Positions 38,997-47,092 of a DNA stretch of 64,000 bases are shown one piece after another. The notes under the pieces are model-generated. The model made no database searches. It had not been told where the DNA came from and saw only the letters and a list, made by a program, of their open reading frames with translations. Each line of letters opens with the position of its first letter. Position 1 is the first letter of the stretch. The stretch is from Clostridium uliginosum (GTDB lineage: Bacteria; Bacillota; Clostridia; Clostridiales; Clostridiaceae). The position numbers and the translations under genes were made by a program. The stretch is taken from assembly GCF_900112485.1 (NCBI RefSeq), contig NZ_FOMG01000003.1:173857-237856 (forward strand), read 5' to 3'.

Positions 38997-39818
38997 ATGA
39001 CAAAGTCATGGTTAAATTTAGAAGGAAAAACAGCAATAGTTACAGGTGGTGCATCAGGAATAGGAAAGTCAGTTGCACAAGAGTTTTTAAATAATGGAGC
39101 TAACGTAGTTGTATGTGATATGAATCCAAATCAACCTGAAATGTGTCTACAAGATAATTGCGGAAAGATGTTATATGTTAATACAGATGTAACAAGTATT
39201 AGTAGTGTTAAAGAAATGGTTTCAAAGGCAAAAGAAAACTTTGGCAAAATAGATATTTTAGTAAATAATGCTGGAATAAATATTCCTAGATTATTAGTAG
39301 ATCCAAAAGATGCAAATGGAAAATATGAATTAGATGAAAAAGTTTTTGATAAAATAGTAAATGTTAATATAAAAGGTGTATTCTTTTGCACTCAAGAAGT
39401 AGGAAGAGAAATGGTTAAAGAAGGATCAGGCGTAATAATAAACATGTCATCAGAAAGTGGACTTGAAGGATCAGAAGGACAAAGTATTTATGCCGCTACT
39501 AAAAATGCAGTTAACTCTTTTACAAGATCTTGGTCAAAAGAATTAGGAAAACAAGGAGTTAGAGTTATAGGAGTAGCACCAGGAATATTAGAAGCAACAG
39601 GATTAAGAACTATAGAATATGAAACAGCGTTAGCTTATACTCGTGGAATTACTGTTGATGATTTAAGAGCTGGATATAGTAAAACTTCAACTACACCACT
39701 TGGAAGATCAGGAAAATTAGCAGAAGTAGCTGACTTAGTTTGTTACTTAGGATCTGAAAGAGCAAGTTATATTCATGGAGTTACTTATAATATTGCAGGT
39801 GGAAAAACAAGAGGATAA
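38997..39818 (+). CDS. gutD: sorbitol-6-phosphate 2-dehydrogenase
   Basis: Oxidises glucitol-6-P to fructose-6-P with NAD. 273-aa short-chain dehydrogenase: TGGASGIGKSVAQ cofactor motif (~17-29), NNAGI, catalytic Ser in INMSSESGLEGSEG, and Tyr-x-x-x-Lys in YAATKNA. The C-terminal YIHGVTYNIAGGKTRG is as in clostridial GutD. GGGAGG precedes ATG. It completes the gut pathway; the product feeds glycolysis beside pgi. Confidence 0.93.
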   Translation: MTKSWLNLEGKTAIVTGGASGIGKSVAQEFLNNGANVVVCDMNPNQPEMCLQDNCGKMLYVNTDVTSISSVKEMVSKAKENFGKIDILVNNAGINIPRLLVDPKDANGKYELDEKVFDKIVNVNIKGVFFCTQEVGREMVKEGSGVIINMSSESGLEGSEGQSIYAATKNAVNSFTRSWSKELGKQGVRVIGVAPGILEATGLRTIEYETALAYTRGITVDDLRAGYSKTSTTPLGRSGKLAEVADLVCYLGSERASYIHGVTYNIAGGKTRG

Positions 39819-39853
39819 CATAAATAAGATAACGAATATGATTTGAATGTGCC
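39819..39853. repeat. family 1 mini-repeat (about 35 bp)
   Basis: CATAAATAAGATAACGAATA then TGATTTGAATGTGCC directly after the gutD TAA stop; the right end with TAA flank is clear, the left end lacks GG. Confidence 0.5.
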
Positions 39854-39864
39854 TAACATAATGT

Positions 39865-39917
39865 TTAGATATACTTAAGAGTTCCTATATTAATAGGGAC
39901 TCTTAAGTATATCTAAA
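39865..39917. terminator. long hairpin after gutD
   Basis: TTAGATATACTTAAGAGT (from 39865) pairs with ACTCTTAAGTATATCTAA (to 39916), extended by CCTAT/ATAGG. The stem is over 20 bp, AT-rich, with little T-run. Likely 3' end structure of the gut operon. Confidence 0.6.
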
Positions 39918-40048
39918 ATAAATTAAATGAATTTGTAATGTATGAATATAACTGAAGTTAGGAAGAAAAAATAATATATATTTAGATGTTAAAAATTTAG
40001 GAGATAAAAAAGAGTATAGTTTTATAATAAAGCAAGAATATGGGTTTA

Positions 40049-40102
40049 TTTTGTAATAAAAGGTAGATACTTTTGTATTAATATCTACCTTTTATTACAA
40101 AA
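40049..40102. terminator. perfect 21-bp hairpin between gutD and pgi
   Basis: TTTTGTAATAAAAGGTAGAT then A pairs exactly with the arm at 40082-40102 around a 12-nt loop. Symmetric T/A runs mean it could stop transcription from either side. Confidence 0.6.
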
Positions 40103-40229
40103 TAAGTACATAATATTAGTGTAAAGCTACAAATTTAAAATAATGATATAAATGTTTAATAAAAAGAAATAAAAATATGATATAATTATAGTTGCAAATT
40201 TACGTAATTAATATATGGAGGTAGTAGTC

Positions 40230-41579
40230 ATGAAAAGAGGATTAACATTAGATTTAAGTAAAACAGAAGCATTTATAAAAGAATATGAACTGGATTATAT
40301 GGAGGGAATGGTAAAGGATTCACATGATAGACTTCATAATAAAACAGGTCAAGGAAAAGATTTCTTAGGATGGATCGACCTTCCAGTAGATTATGATAAA
40401 GAGGAATTCGCAAGAATTAAAAAGGCGGCAGAAAAAATCAAATCAGATTCAGATGTCTTAATAGTTATAGGAATAGGTGGATCTTATCTTGGAGCTAGAG
40501 CAGCAGTAGAAATGTTAACAAGTAATTTTCATAACATTTTAGATAATGACAAAAGAAAAACACCAAAAGTATTCTATGCAGGCAATAATATAAGTTCAAC
40601 ATATATGGCAGAGCTTTTAGAAGTTATTGAAGGAAAAGATGTTAGTGTAAATGTAATTTCAAAATCAGGTACTACTACAGAACCTGCAATTGCATTTAGA
40701 GTATTTAAGGCATATTTAGAAAAGAAATATGGCGTAGACGAAGCTAGAAAGAGAATATATGCAACAACTGATAAGGCAAGAGGAGCTTTAAAGAGTTTAG
40801 CAGATACTGAGGGATATGAAACTTTCACAATTCCTGATGATGTTGGTGGAAGATTCACAGTATTAACACCAGTTGGATTGTTACCAATAGCTGCAGCTGG
40901 TATAGATATAGACGAAATGATGCAAGGTGCTGCTGATGCAAGAGAAGCATATTCAAATCCATCACTTAAAGAAAATGATTGTTATAAATATGCAGCAACT
41001 AGAAACATTTTATACAATAAAGGAAAAGCAATTGAAGTATTAGTTAATTATGAACCATCACTTCATTACTTTAATGAATGGTGGAAACAATTATACGGAG
41101 AATCTGAAGGAAAAGATAATAAAGGATTATTCCCAGCAGCAGTTGATTTTAGTACTGATCTTCATTCTATGGGACAATATATTCAAGATGGTAGAAGAAA
41201 TCTTTTTGAAACAGTTGTTAATGTTGAAAAAGCTAGAAAAGAAATTACTATAGATTTCAGTGAAGGAGATTTAGATGGATTAAACTTCTTAGCAGGAAAG
41301 ACTATGGACTTTGTAAATAACAAAGCATTCCAAGGAACTTTGTTAGCGCATAATGATGGTGGAGTACCTAACATGGTAGTAAATGTACCAGAACTTTCAC
41401 CATACTATTTTGGACATATGGTTTATTTCTTTGAAAAAGCTTGTGGAATTAGTGGATATTTATTAGGAATAAATCCATTTGATCAACCAGGAGTAGAAGC
41501 ATATAAGAAAAATATGTTTGCGCTTCTTGGAAAACCTGGATATGAAGATATTAAAGGTGAATTAGAGAAGAGACTATAA
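40230..41579 (+). CDS. pgi: glucose-6-phosphate isomerase
   Basis: Interconverts glucose-6-P and fructose-6-P. 449 aa, the short bacterial form. Landmarks: [16 protein letters not shown] sugar-phosphate site, [15 protein letters not shown], the [18 protein letters not shown] signature with the catalytic arginine, a catalytic Glu in the [18 protein letters not shown] region, and the C-terminal HNDGGVPN and [17 protein letters not shown] at 40217-40221 selects ATG 40230 over ATG 40215. Next to gutD, whose product is its substrate. Confidence 0.97.
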   Translation: MKRGLTLDLSKTEAFIKEYELDYMEGMVKDSHDRLHNKTGQGKDFLGWIDLPVDYDKEEFARIKKAAEKIKSDSDVLIVIGIGGSYLGARAAVEMLTSNFHNILDNDKRKTPKVFYAGNNISSTYMAELLEVIEGKDVSVNVISKSGTTTEPAIAFRVFKAYLEKKYGVDEARKRIYATTDKARGALKSLADTEGYETFTIPDDVGGRFTVLTPVGLLPIAAAGIDIDEMMQGAADAREAYSNPSLKENDCYKYAATRNILYNKGKAIEVLVNYEPSLHYFNEWWKQLYGESEGKDNKGLFPAAVDFSTDLHSMGQYIQDGRRNLFETVVNVEKARKEITIDFSEGDLDGLNFLAGKTMDFVNNKAFQGTLLAHNDGGVPNMVVNVPELSPYYFGHMVYFFEKACGISGYLLGINPFDQPGVEAYKKNMFALLGKPGYEDIKGELEKRL

Positions 41580-41582
41580 TAA

Positions 41583-42038
41583 ATGAAAATTATAATTGAT
41601 GGAGATGCCTGTCCAGGCATCTCCATAATTGAAAGTATAGCTAAACAAAATAAACTTTCAGTAATAATTTATTGTGATATTCATCATTTTCTTCAAAGTG
41701 ACTATTCAGAAATTAAAATTGTAGACAGTGGATTTCAAAGTGTAGATATGTATGTAATGAATGCAACTAAAGCAGGAGATATAATTATATCTCAGGATTA
41801 TGGAGTAGCTGCAATATGTTTATCCAAAAAAGCAAAGGTGATAAGTCCAAAAGGTTTTATATATGATGAAAAAAATATTGATAGACTACTAGAAGAAAGG
41901 CATATATCACAAAAAATTAGAAGAGGTGGAGGAAAAACCTCGAATCCCAAAAAAAGGACAGAAGAGGATAATTTAAGATTAGAGAAAAATTTAATAAGAT
42001 TAATTGATGAAGTTAACCTAAATATAGATAGAGGATAA
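41583..42038 (+). CDS. YaiI/YqxD family (DUF188) protein
   Basis: 151 aa, the usual size. Family landmarks are the N-terminal IIDGDACPG, YVMNATKAGDIIISQDYGVAAICLSKKAKVISPKG, and RRGGGKTSNPKKRTEEDN, consistent with a PIN-like nuclease fold proposed for the family; function unproven. ATG follows the pgi stop by three bases, so it is probably coupled to pgi. A perfect 11-bp inverted repeat in the DNA covers exactly the DGDACPG motif codons. Confidence 0.85.
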   Translation: MKIIIDGDACPGISIIESIAKQNKLSVIIYCDIHHFLQSDYSEIKIVDSGFQSVDMYVMNATKAGDIIISQDYGVAAICLSKKAKVISPKGFIYDEKNIDRLLEERHISQKIRRGGGKTSNPKKRTEEDNLRLEKNLIRLIDEVNLNIDRG

Positions 42039-42061
42039 TTAAAAAATACCTCTATTTTTTT
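42028..42061 (+). terminator. intrinsic terminator after the DUF188 gene
   Basis: ATAGAGG (overlapping the stop) with CCTCTAT, then T8. Short stem, strong U-tract. Confidence 0.75.
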
Positions 42062-42189
42062 TAACCATTTTATGAGTTAGATTATATAATTATGATATAA
42101 TTTAAATAAAAATCAACTGAAGTTATTTACAATATTTGGTATAAATGTATAATGTAATTAGAGAATATATAATGAGAGGGGCTTTAGGT

Positions 42190-44220
42190 ATGATGCAAGA
42201 ACTTCAGTTGAAAGATGTGGATATTATATTTGACAAGGAAAAACCGCAAAATAAAGGAACAGAAATAAGTATTTTAAGCGAAATAAATAAAAAAACAGCT
42301 GATATAGAATATAAATTTATTATTGGTTCAAATGGTATATGGAATACTATACAAGATTTTTCTGATGACAATAAGTGCCTTTGGAAGCCAAAAAGTGAAG
42401 GGGAATATATAATTATGGTACAAGCAAGAGAAAAGAATGGGAAAAAGTCTTTTGATTATCTAGCTAAAGAAAATTATTTGATAAGTAATAAAAATCCAAT
42501 AAAATTTATAGAGAATGTATCAGTTGATAAGAATGATTTAATGATAGGTGACAAATGTTCAATAAAGGTAAAAGCAACAGAAGAGGATCTTCTTTATAGA
42601 TTCTATGTAAAGGGATATCAGGGGTGGGATCCTATTATAGACTATACTAAGGACAATACATTGTTATATACAGCAAATAATGCTGGAGAAAAGGAATTTT
42701 TAATAGAGTGTAAAAAACCAAATTCGAATGAAAATTTTGATGATTATATAACTATAAAAATAAATGTTAGTGATATTGAAAAATTAGAAATAACAAATTT
42801 TAAGTGTACAAATAATAACTTGATTATCGGAGAGGATTTAAGATTTTACGTAGAAACAGAGGGACCAACTAATAGAACTATTTTATATAAATTTTATAAG
42901 ATATCTAAAGAAGGTAAAGCTACTTGTATACAGGATTATTCTACTAAGGAAAATGTTACTTACAAAGAGGAAAAATCAGGAGAATATAAAATTTTATGTT
43001 TTGTAAAGGATATATTTTCTGATAAAGAATATGATGATAGGGCAGTTATATTGTATAAGGTTAAATCCTATAAAGATATTAAAATTAAAGGATTTTCAGC
43101 AGATTTAAATTCACCTCAAGTTGTTGGTACGGATATAAAATTTAAAATAGTAGCAGAAGGTGGCAGTAATTTAGTATATAGATATAAAGTTAAAGGTTCA
43201 CATGAAGAAGATAGTGGATTTATTAGAAATGATGAATATTTATGGAATACAAATGAAGCTGGAAATTATGAAGTAACAGTATTTGTTAAAGATGCATCTT
43301 ATCAAGGGGAATATGAATGCTTTGAAAAAATTGATTTTAATATAGAAAAAAAGGGAGATAAACCTGTAAAAATATTAGATGTAGTAGTTGATAAAGAAAG
43401 AACTATTATAATTGGAGAACAAGTTAACATAATGGTAACCGCAGAAGGTGGGACAAGACTTAATTATTCATTTATAGTATATAAAGATAAGAAGAAAGTT
43501 GAAAATGCAGTATATAGTAAAGCTAATTGGGTTAATTTTATTCCAGAGGAAAAAGGCGATTATGAAATAGAAATTAATGTTAAAGATAGATATTCGGATA
43601 AATCTTATGATGCACATACTTTTGTATATTTAAAGGTAAGAGAGTATTTGCCAGGAGAAATAGATTATATAATTTTACCTTGTAAAGAAAATTATGTGGT
43701 TGGAGATAGTATAGAATTTGAATCTATTATTCAAAATACTAAAAGTGTTTTAGTGAAATATGTAACAAAAATTAATGGTCATACAGTAGAAGAAACAGAG
43801 TTTTTAAAGAATAAGAAATTAAGATTTATTCCTAAGATATCAGGAAAATATAAAATAGAAGTTTATGCAAAAAATGTTAAATGTACAGAAGAATATGATT
43901 CTAAAAAAGAACTGAATTTATATATAAGTGAAGCTTCTCCGGTTATAAATACTAAAATAATAATAAATAAGCCTGAAGGGAAAATAAATGAAGAAGTAAC
44001 ATTTGAGGTAAAAAATTCTGGCGGAAAAGATGTTTGTTACGAATTTTATTTAATGGAGAATGGTAACTGGAGGAAAGTACAGTCCTACAGCAAAAAGCAA
44101 TATTATAGTTTTATACCATTTGTAAGAGGTAAATATAAAATATTAGCATTAGCAAAAAGTTATTATAAAAAAGTAAGTTATGAAGATTATGATGAAATTA
44201 TTTTTAAAGTAGTAGATTAA
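42190..44220 (+). CDS. triple-tyrosine-motif repeat protein
   Basis: About 676 aa composed of roughly seven beta-sandwich-like units of ~95 residues, each with IGEDL/VGDKC-type starts, a central YKFYKIS / YRYKVKG aromatic patch and a YDDRAVI-like end, the pattern called the triple tyrosine (Y_Y_Y) domain. There is no signal peptide and no enzymatic motif, so it is probably an intracellular or non-classically exported scaffold; function unknown. The frame is open from 42145, but GAGAGGGG (42173-42180) suggests ATG 42190 or 42193. It is isolated, not in an obvious operon. Confidence 0.75.
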   Translation: MMQELQLKDVDIIFDKEKPQNKGTEISILSEINKKTADIEYKFIIGSNGIWNTIQDFSDDNKCLWKPKSEGEYIIMVQAREKNGKKSFDYLAKENYLISNKNPIKFIENVSVDKNDLMIGDKCSIKVKATEEDLLYRFYVKGYQGWDPIIDYTKDNTLLYTANNAGEKEFLIECKKPNSNENFDDYITIKINVSDIEKLEITNFKCTNNNLIIGEDLRFYVETEGPTNRTILYKFYKISKEGKATCIQDYSTKENVTYKEEKSGEYKILCFVKDIFSDKEYDDRAVILYKVKSYKDIKIKGFSADLNSPQVVGTDIKFKIVAEGGSNLVYRYKVKGSHEEDSGFIRNDEYLWNTNEAGNYEVTVFVKDASYQGEYECFEKIDFNIEKKGDKPVKILDVVVDKERTIIIGEQVNIMVTAEGGTRLNYSFIVYKDKKKVENAVYSKANWVNFIPEEKGDYEIEINVKDRYSDKSYDAHTFVYLKVREYLPGEIDYIILPCKENYVVGDSIEFESIIQNTKSVLVKYVTKINGHTVEETEFLKNKKLRFIPKISGKYKIEVYAKNVKCTEEYDSKKELNLYISEASPVINTKIIINKPEGKINEEVTFEVKNSGGKDVCYEFYLMENGNWRKVQSYSKKQYYSFIPFVRGKYKILALAKSYYKKVSYEDYDEIIFKVVD

Positions 44221-44250
44221 GCTTTCATAAAATAATACGAAAATTAATTA

Positions 44251-44406
44251 GATATTGAAAAATAAATAACTAGTCAAAGATTCTTAGGATTTTTTAACTA
44301 GATAAGGAAGAGAAGCTAGTTAATATTGCTGTTATTAATCACTTTTTCTGAAGCAGTATAGTACAAAAAAGACAAGAAGACGGACAGTTATTTATTGGAG
44401 ATGTTT
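44251..44406. repeat. family 1 inverted-repeat element (subtype a), decayed ends
   Basis: The core TTGAAAAATAAATAACTAGT and CAAAGATTCTTAGGATTTTT matches the 58 kb copy. The GGCAT end has become GATAT, and the right end reads GGAGATG then TT instead of CC. The oldest-looking copy of the subtype. Confidence 0.7.
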
Positions 44407-44412
44407 TATGAA

Positions 44413-44497
44413 GCATTTAAAATAAGCTCTATACTCTAAGTTAGAGCTGATTAAGAAATATACATTGTTAATTATTCAGTAGTACTATTTTAAATGC
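44413..44497 (+). other. structured leader before the lytic transglycosylase gene
   Basis: GCATTTAAAATA (44413-44424) pairs perfectly with TATTTTAAATGC (44486-44497) and encloses AGCTCTA/TTAGAGCT. It matches no riboswitch class I know. Confidence 0.45.
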
Positions 44498-44524
44498 ATA
44501 AGATAAAAAAAATGGAGGAACATT

Positions 44525-45235
44525 ATGGGAATAGATAGTTTAAGTACAATGTCAAAAGATCAACTTTTAGCATTAGAATCGAATAAAAGTTATTCAGATG
44601 ATAACAATAGTGAGGATGGGTTACAATTTGCATTAGTGATGAAAGCTTTAATGGACAATTCCAAGAAAACATCTGAAGGTAACGAAAAGTTACAAGGAAT
44701 GCAAAGTTTACAAAATACACAAACTACACCAGGTCAAAGATTAGATTATATGCAAATGATTTTAAATGACAATTCAAATTCAATTAACAATACGTCTATA
44801 TCAAGTTTAGCTTCACAAACTAATGATGATACAATGAAAAAAATATATTCTGCAGTAGACGAAGCATCAAAAAGATATGGTGTAAATTCCAATTTGATTT
44901 TAGGAATCATTAAGCAGGAGTCAGATTTTAATCCTACTGTTACATCAGGTGCAGGTGCTATGGGACTTATGCAATTGATGCCTGAAAATTGTAAAGAAGA
45001 TGGAGTTAATGATGCTTATGATATAGAGCAAAACGTTCAAGGCGGAGTAAAACAATTAAAAGGATATATAGATAAATATAATGGTGATATAGCGATGGCA
45101 CTTATGGCTTATAATGCTGGACCAGGAACAATGCAGAAAAGAGGAGTTTCTTCAGCAGAAAATTTATATAAGATGCCAAAGGAAACTCAAGATTACGTTC
45201 CTAAAGTAATGTCATATTATAAAAATGGTATATAA
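44525..45235 (+). CDS. lytic transglycosylase (SLT domain)
   Basis: 236 aa. The N-terminal ~110 residues are polar and unrecognised, and no signal peptide is seen. The C-terminal SLT goose-lysozyme-like domain begins near YGVNSNLILGIIKQESDFNP (catalytic Glu), with GAGAMGLMQLMPENC, a GGVKQLKGYIDKYNGDI segment and ALMAYNAGPG, the standard motifs. It cleaves peptidoglycan MurNAc-GlcNAc bonds; related proteins act in flagellar or secretion assembly. GGAGG precedes ATG. Confidence 0.88.
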   Translation: MGIDSLSTMSKDQLLALESNKSYSDDNNSEDGLQFALVMKALMDNSKKTSEGNEKLQGMQSLQNTQTTPGQRLDYMQMILNDNSNSINNTSISSLASQTNDDTMKKIYSAVDEASKRYGVNSNLILGIIKQESDFNPTVTSGAGAMGLMQLMPENCKEDGVNDAYDIEQNVQGGVKQLKGYIDKYNGDIAMALMAYNAGPGTMQKRGVSSAENLYKMPKETQDYVPKVMSYYKNGI

Positions 45236-45339
45236 GATTTTTATAATAAAATAATAAGCTTAATATAAAAGTACTATTTTGTTATTTTTCTTAACTATTA
45301 AATTAGGATAGAGATTCTTGACAAATATAAATTTAAGAG

Positions 45340-45372
45340 GTATAAAATGTTAGATACATTTTATACTTTTTT
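45340..45372 (+). terminator. intrinsic terminator
   Basis: GTATAAAATGT and ACATTTTATAC around TAGAT, then T6; about 105 nt after the transglycosylase stop. Confidence 0.85.
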
Positions 45373-45402
45373 AATTTATACTATATTATAATTAAATAAT
45401 AC

Positions 45403-45495
45403 GCTATGTTTTAAAACCGTGTTGATGTTGTTATATAAATTTCAATGTCAGTTTGCTATTATATAACAATATCAACACTCTGTTAAAACATAGCC
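45403..45495. repeat. family 2 inverted-repeat element, compact copy
   Basis: GCTATGTTTTAAAACCGTGT then TGATGTTGTTATATAA pairs with TTATATAACAATATCAACAC then TCTGTTAAAACATAGC: arms of about 36 bp on a ~20-bp centre (TTTCAATGTCAGTTTGC). The cleanest member and best type copy. Confidence 0.85.
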
Positions 45496-45544
45496 AAATA
45501 ATAAAGAGATATAAATATTAAGTAAGGCATATGAAAAGTTAAAG

Positions 45545-45636
45545 TATATAAGTTCCAATAAAGTTTGTTCATTAATATAAATATTAGAACACTTATAAAT
45601 ACTATGATTTAACTACTATAGTGAGGAACTTATATA
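45545..45636 (+). other. inverted repeat in the leader of the pseudouridine synthase gene
   Basis: TATATAAGTTCC (45545-45556) is perfectly complementary to GGAACTTATATA (45625-45636). A family 1 left end (TAAGGCATATG) lies just before, at 45523-45533. The remaining gap to 45790 shows nothing else. Confidence 0.4.
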
Positions 45637-45790
45637 GAAAATTTATGATATATATGATTCTAAGAAGATATTGTTAATTAAAGATATGATTTATTATAAA
45701 AATTAAATAAAAGTTTATAAATGTATTAACTTAATTAGAACATATATATTAATTAGAAAAATATTAAAAATCATTTATAGAGGTGAACAT

Positions 45791-46507
45791 ATGGAAAGAT
45801 TAGATAAAATAATTGCAAATTTAGGTTATGGTAGTAGAAAAGAAGTAAAGGCATTTGTGAAAAAGGGATTAATAGAAGTTGATGGTGTAATTGTTAAAGA
45901 CAATGGAATAAATGTTGATCCGGAGAATGTTAGTATTAAAATCAATGGTGAAGAAATATTATATCGTAAATACATATATTTAATGATGAATAAGCCAGCT
46001 GGAGTAATATCTGCAACTCATGATTCAAGAGATGAGACAGTAATTGATTTATTAGAGGTAGATCATCAAGCGTTTAATCCTTTTCCTGTAGGCAGACTAG
46101 ATAAAGATACTGTAGGGTTATTATTATTAACTAATGATGGTGACTTAAACCATAGACTAATAGCACCTAAATGGCATGTGGATAAGGTGTATTATGCAAA
46201 AATTAATAAGAACGTAGACGAGAATGATCAAAAAGCATTTAAAGAAGGTATAGTTTTAGATGATGGATATAAATGTTTAGAAGCAAAATTAGATATTATA
46301 TCTAGTGCGGAAGAAGAATCGGAAGTGAAAATTACTATTCAAGAAGGAAAGTTTCATCAAATTAAAAGAATGTTTGAAGCATTGAATAAACAAGTTGTAT
46401 ATTTAAAAAGAGAAGAATTTGGAGGCCTTCCATTAGATATTGAATTAGAGGAAGGCGAATATAGAGAATTAACAGAGAATGAATTAGCACTTTTAAAGAG
46501 CTATTAA
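45791..46507 (+). CDS. rsuA: 16S rRNA pseudouridine synthase, RsuA family
   Basis: 238 aa. An N-terminal S4 RNA-binding domain (ERLDKIIANLGYGSRKEVKAF) is followed by the RsuA catalytic domain, with YLMMNKPAGVISA and the catalytic aspartate in VGRLDKDTVGLLLLTNDG, then IQEGKFHQIKRMFEAL. By family it modifies U516 of 16S rRNA; other RsuA/RluB members modify different sites, so target is inferred. AGAGGTG precedes ATG. Confidence 0.9.
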   Translation: MERLDKIIANLGYGSRKEVKAFVKKGLIEVDGVIVKDNGINVDPENVSIKINGEEILYRKYIYLMMNKPAGVISATHDSRDETVIDLLEVDHQAFNPFPVGRLDKDTVGLLLLTNDGDLNHRLIAPKWHVDKVYYAKINKNVDENDQKAFKEGIVLDDGYKCLEAKLDIISSAEEESEVKITIQEGKFHQIKRMFEALNKQVVYLKREEFGGLPLDIELEEGEYRELTENELALLKSY

Positions 46508-46675
46508 CGAACATTAAATCTTTTTGCAATAAAATCATTCATTTCATATTTTCAACTAAATAATTTTAGTGAAATTACTTGCATTTTGAATGAGAATATC
46601 CTATAATAATTTTGCAAGGATAAATAAAAGGAATTATATAGCCCCCTTTTTATTTATTGCTTATTGCTTATTGCT

Positions 46676-46710
46676 AAAGCGCAACCTAGCCCCAAGGGTT
46701 GCGTTTTTTT
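46676..46710 (+). terminator. intrinsic terminator
   Basis: GCGCAACC and GGGTTGCG around TAGCCCCAA, then T7; preceded by three TTATTGC units. More GC-rich than its surroundings. Confidence 0.85.
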
Positions 46711-46812
46711 GTTTTCAAATGAAAATGTTTACCTAAATTTTAGAAGTCAATAATTTATAAAATAGAGTACTAAATAGGTAAATTTATGAAATGAATTAGA
46801 AATTTCAATAAG

Positions 46813-46868
46813 AATGAATGGATTAAATCATTAATTTTAAATTATGATTTAATCCATTCATTTTTTAT
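46813..46868. terminator. perfect 19-bp terminator-like hairpin
   Basis: AATGAATGGATTAAATCAT and ATGATTTAATCCATTCATT, then TTTT. The second terminator in the rsuA-pcrA gap; the remaining ~220 nt before pcrA show no gene. Confidence 0.8.
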
Positions 46869-47092
46869 ATTTGTGTTTTTATGTACTTAAATGGTAATAA
46901 TAATTACATAAGTAAAAAAATCCAATATATTTAGTTGCTAAGGGCAATAATAGTATTGCAAATGAAAATGTCTTAAGTGACTTTTAGAATAAAATTAGAG
47001 AGCAAGTATGATAGCTATTGGATAAATTTCTACATTAAATAATAAGCTTACTATGTTATAATATTTAAAGATTAAGAAAGGAGACTAACTAA

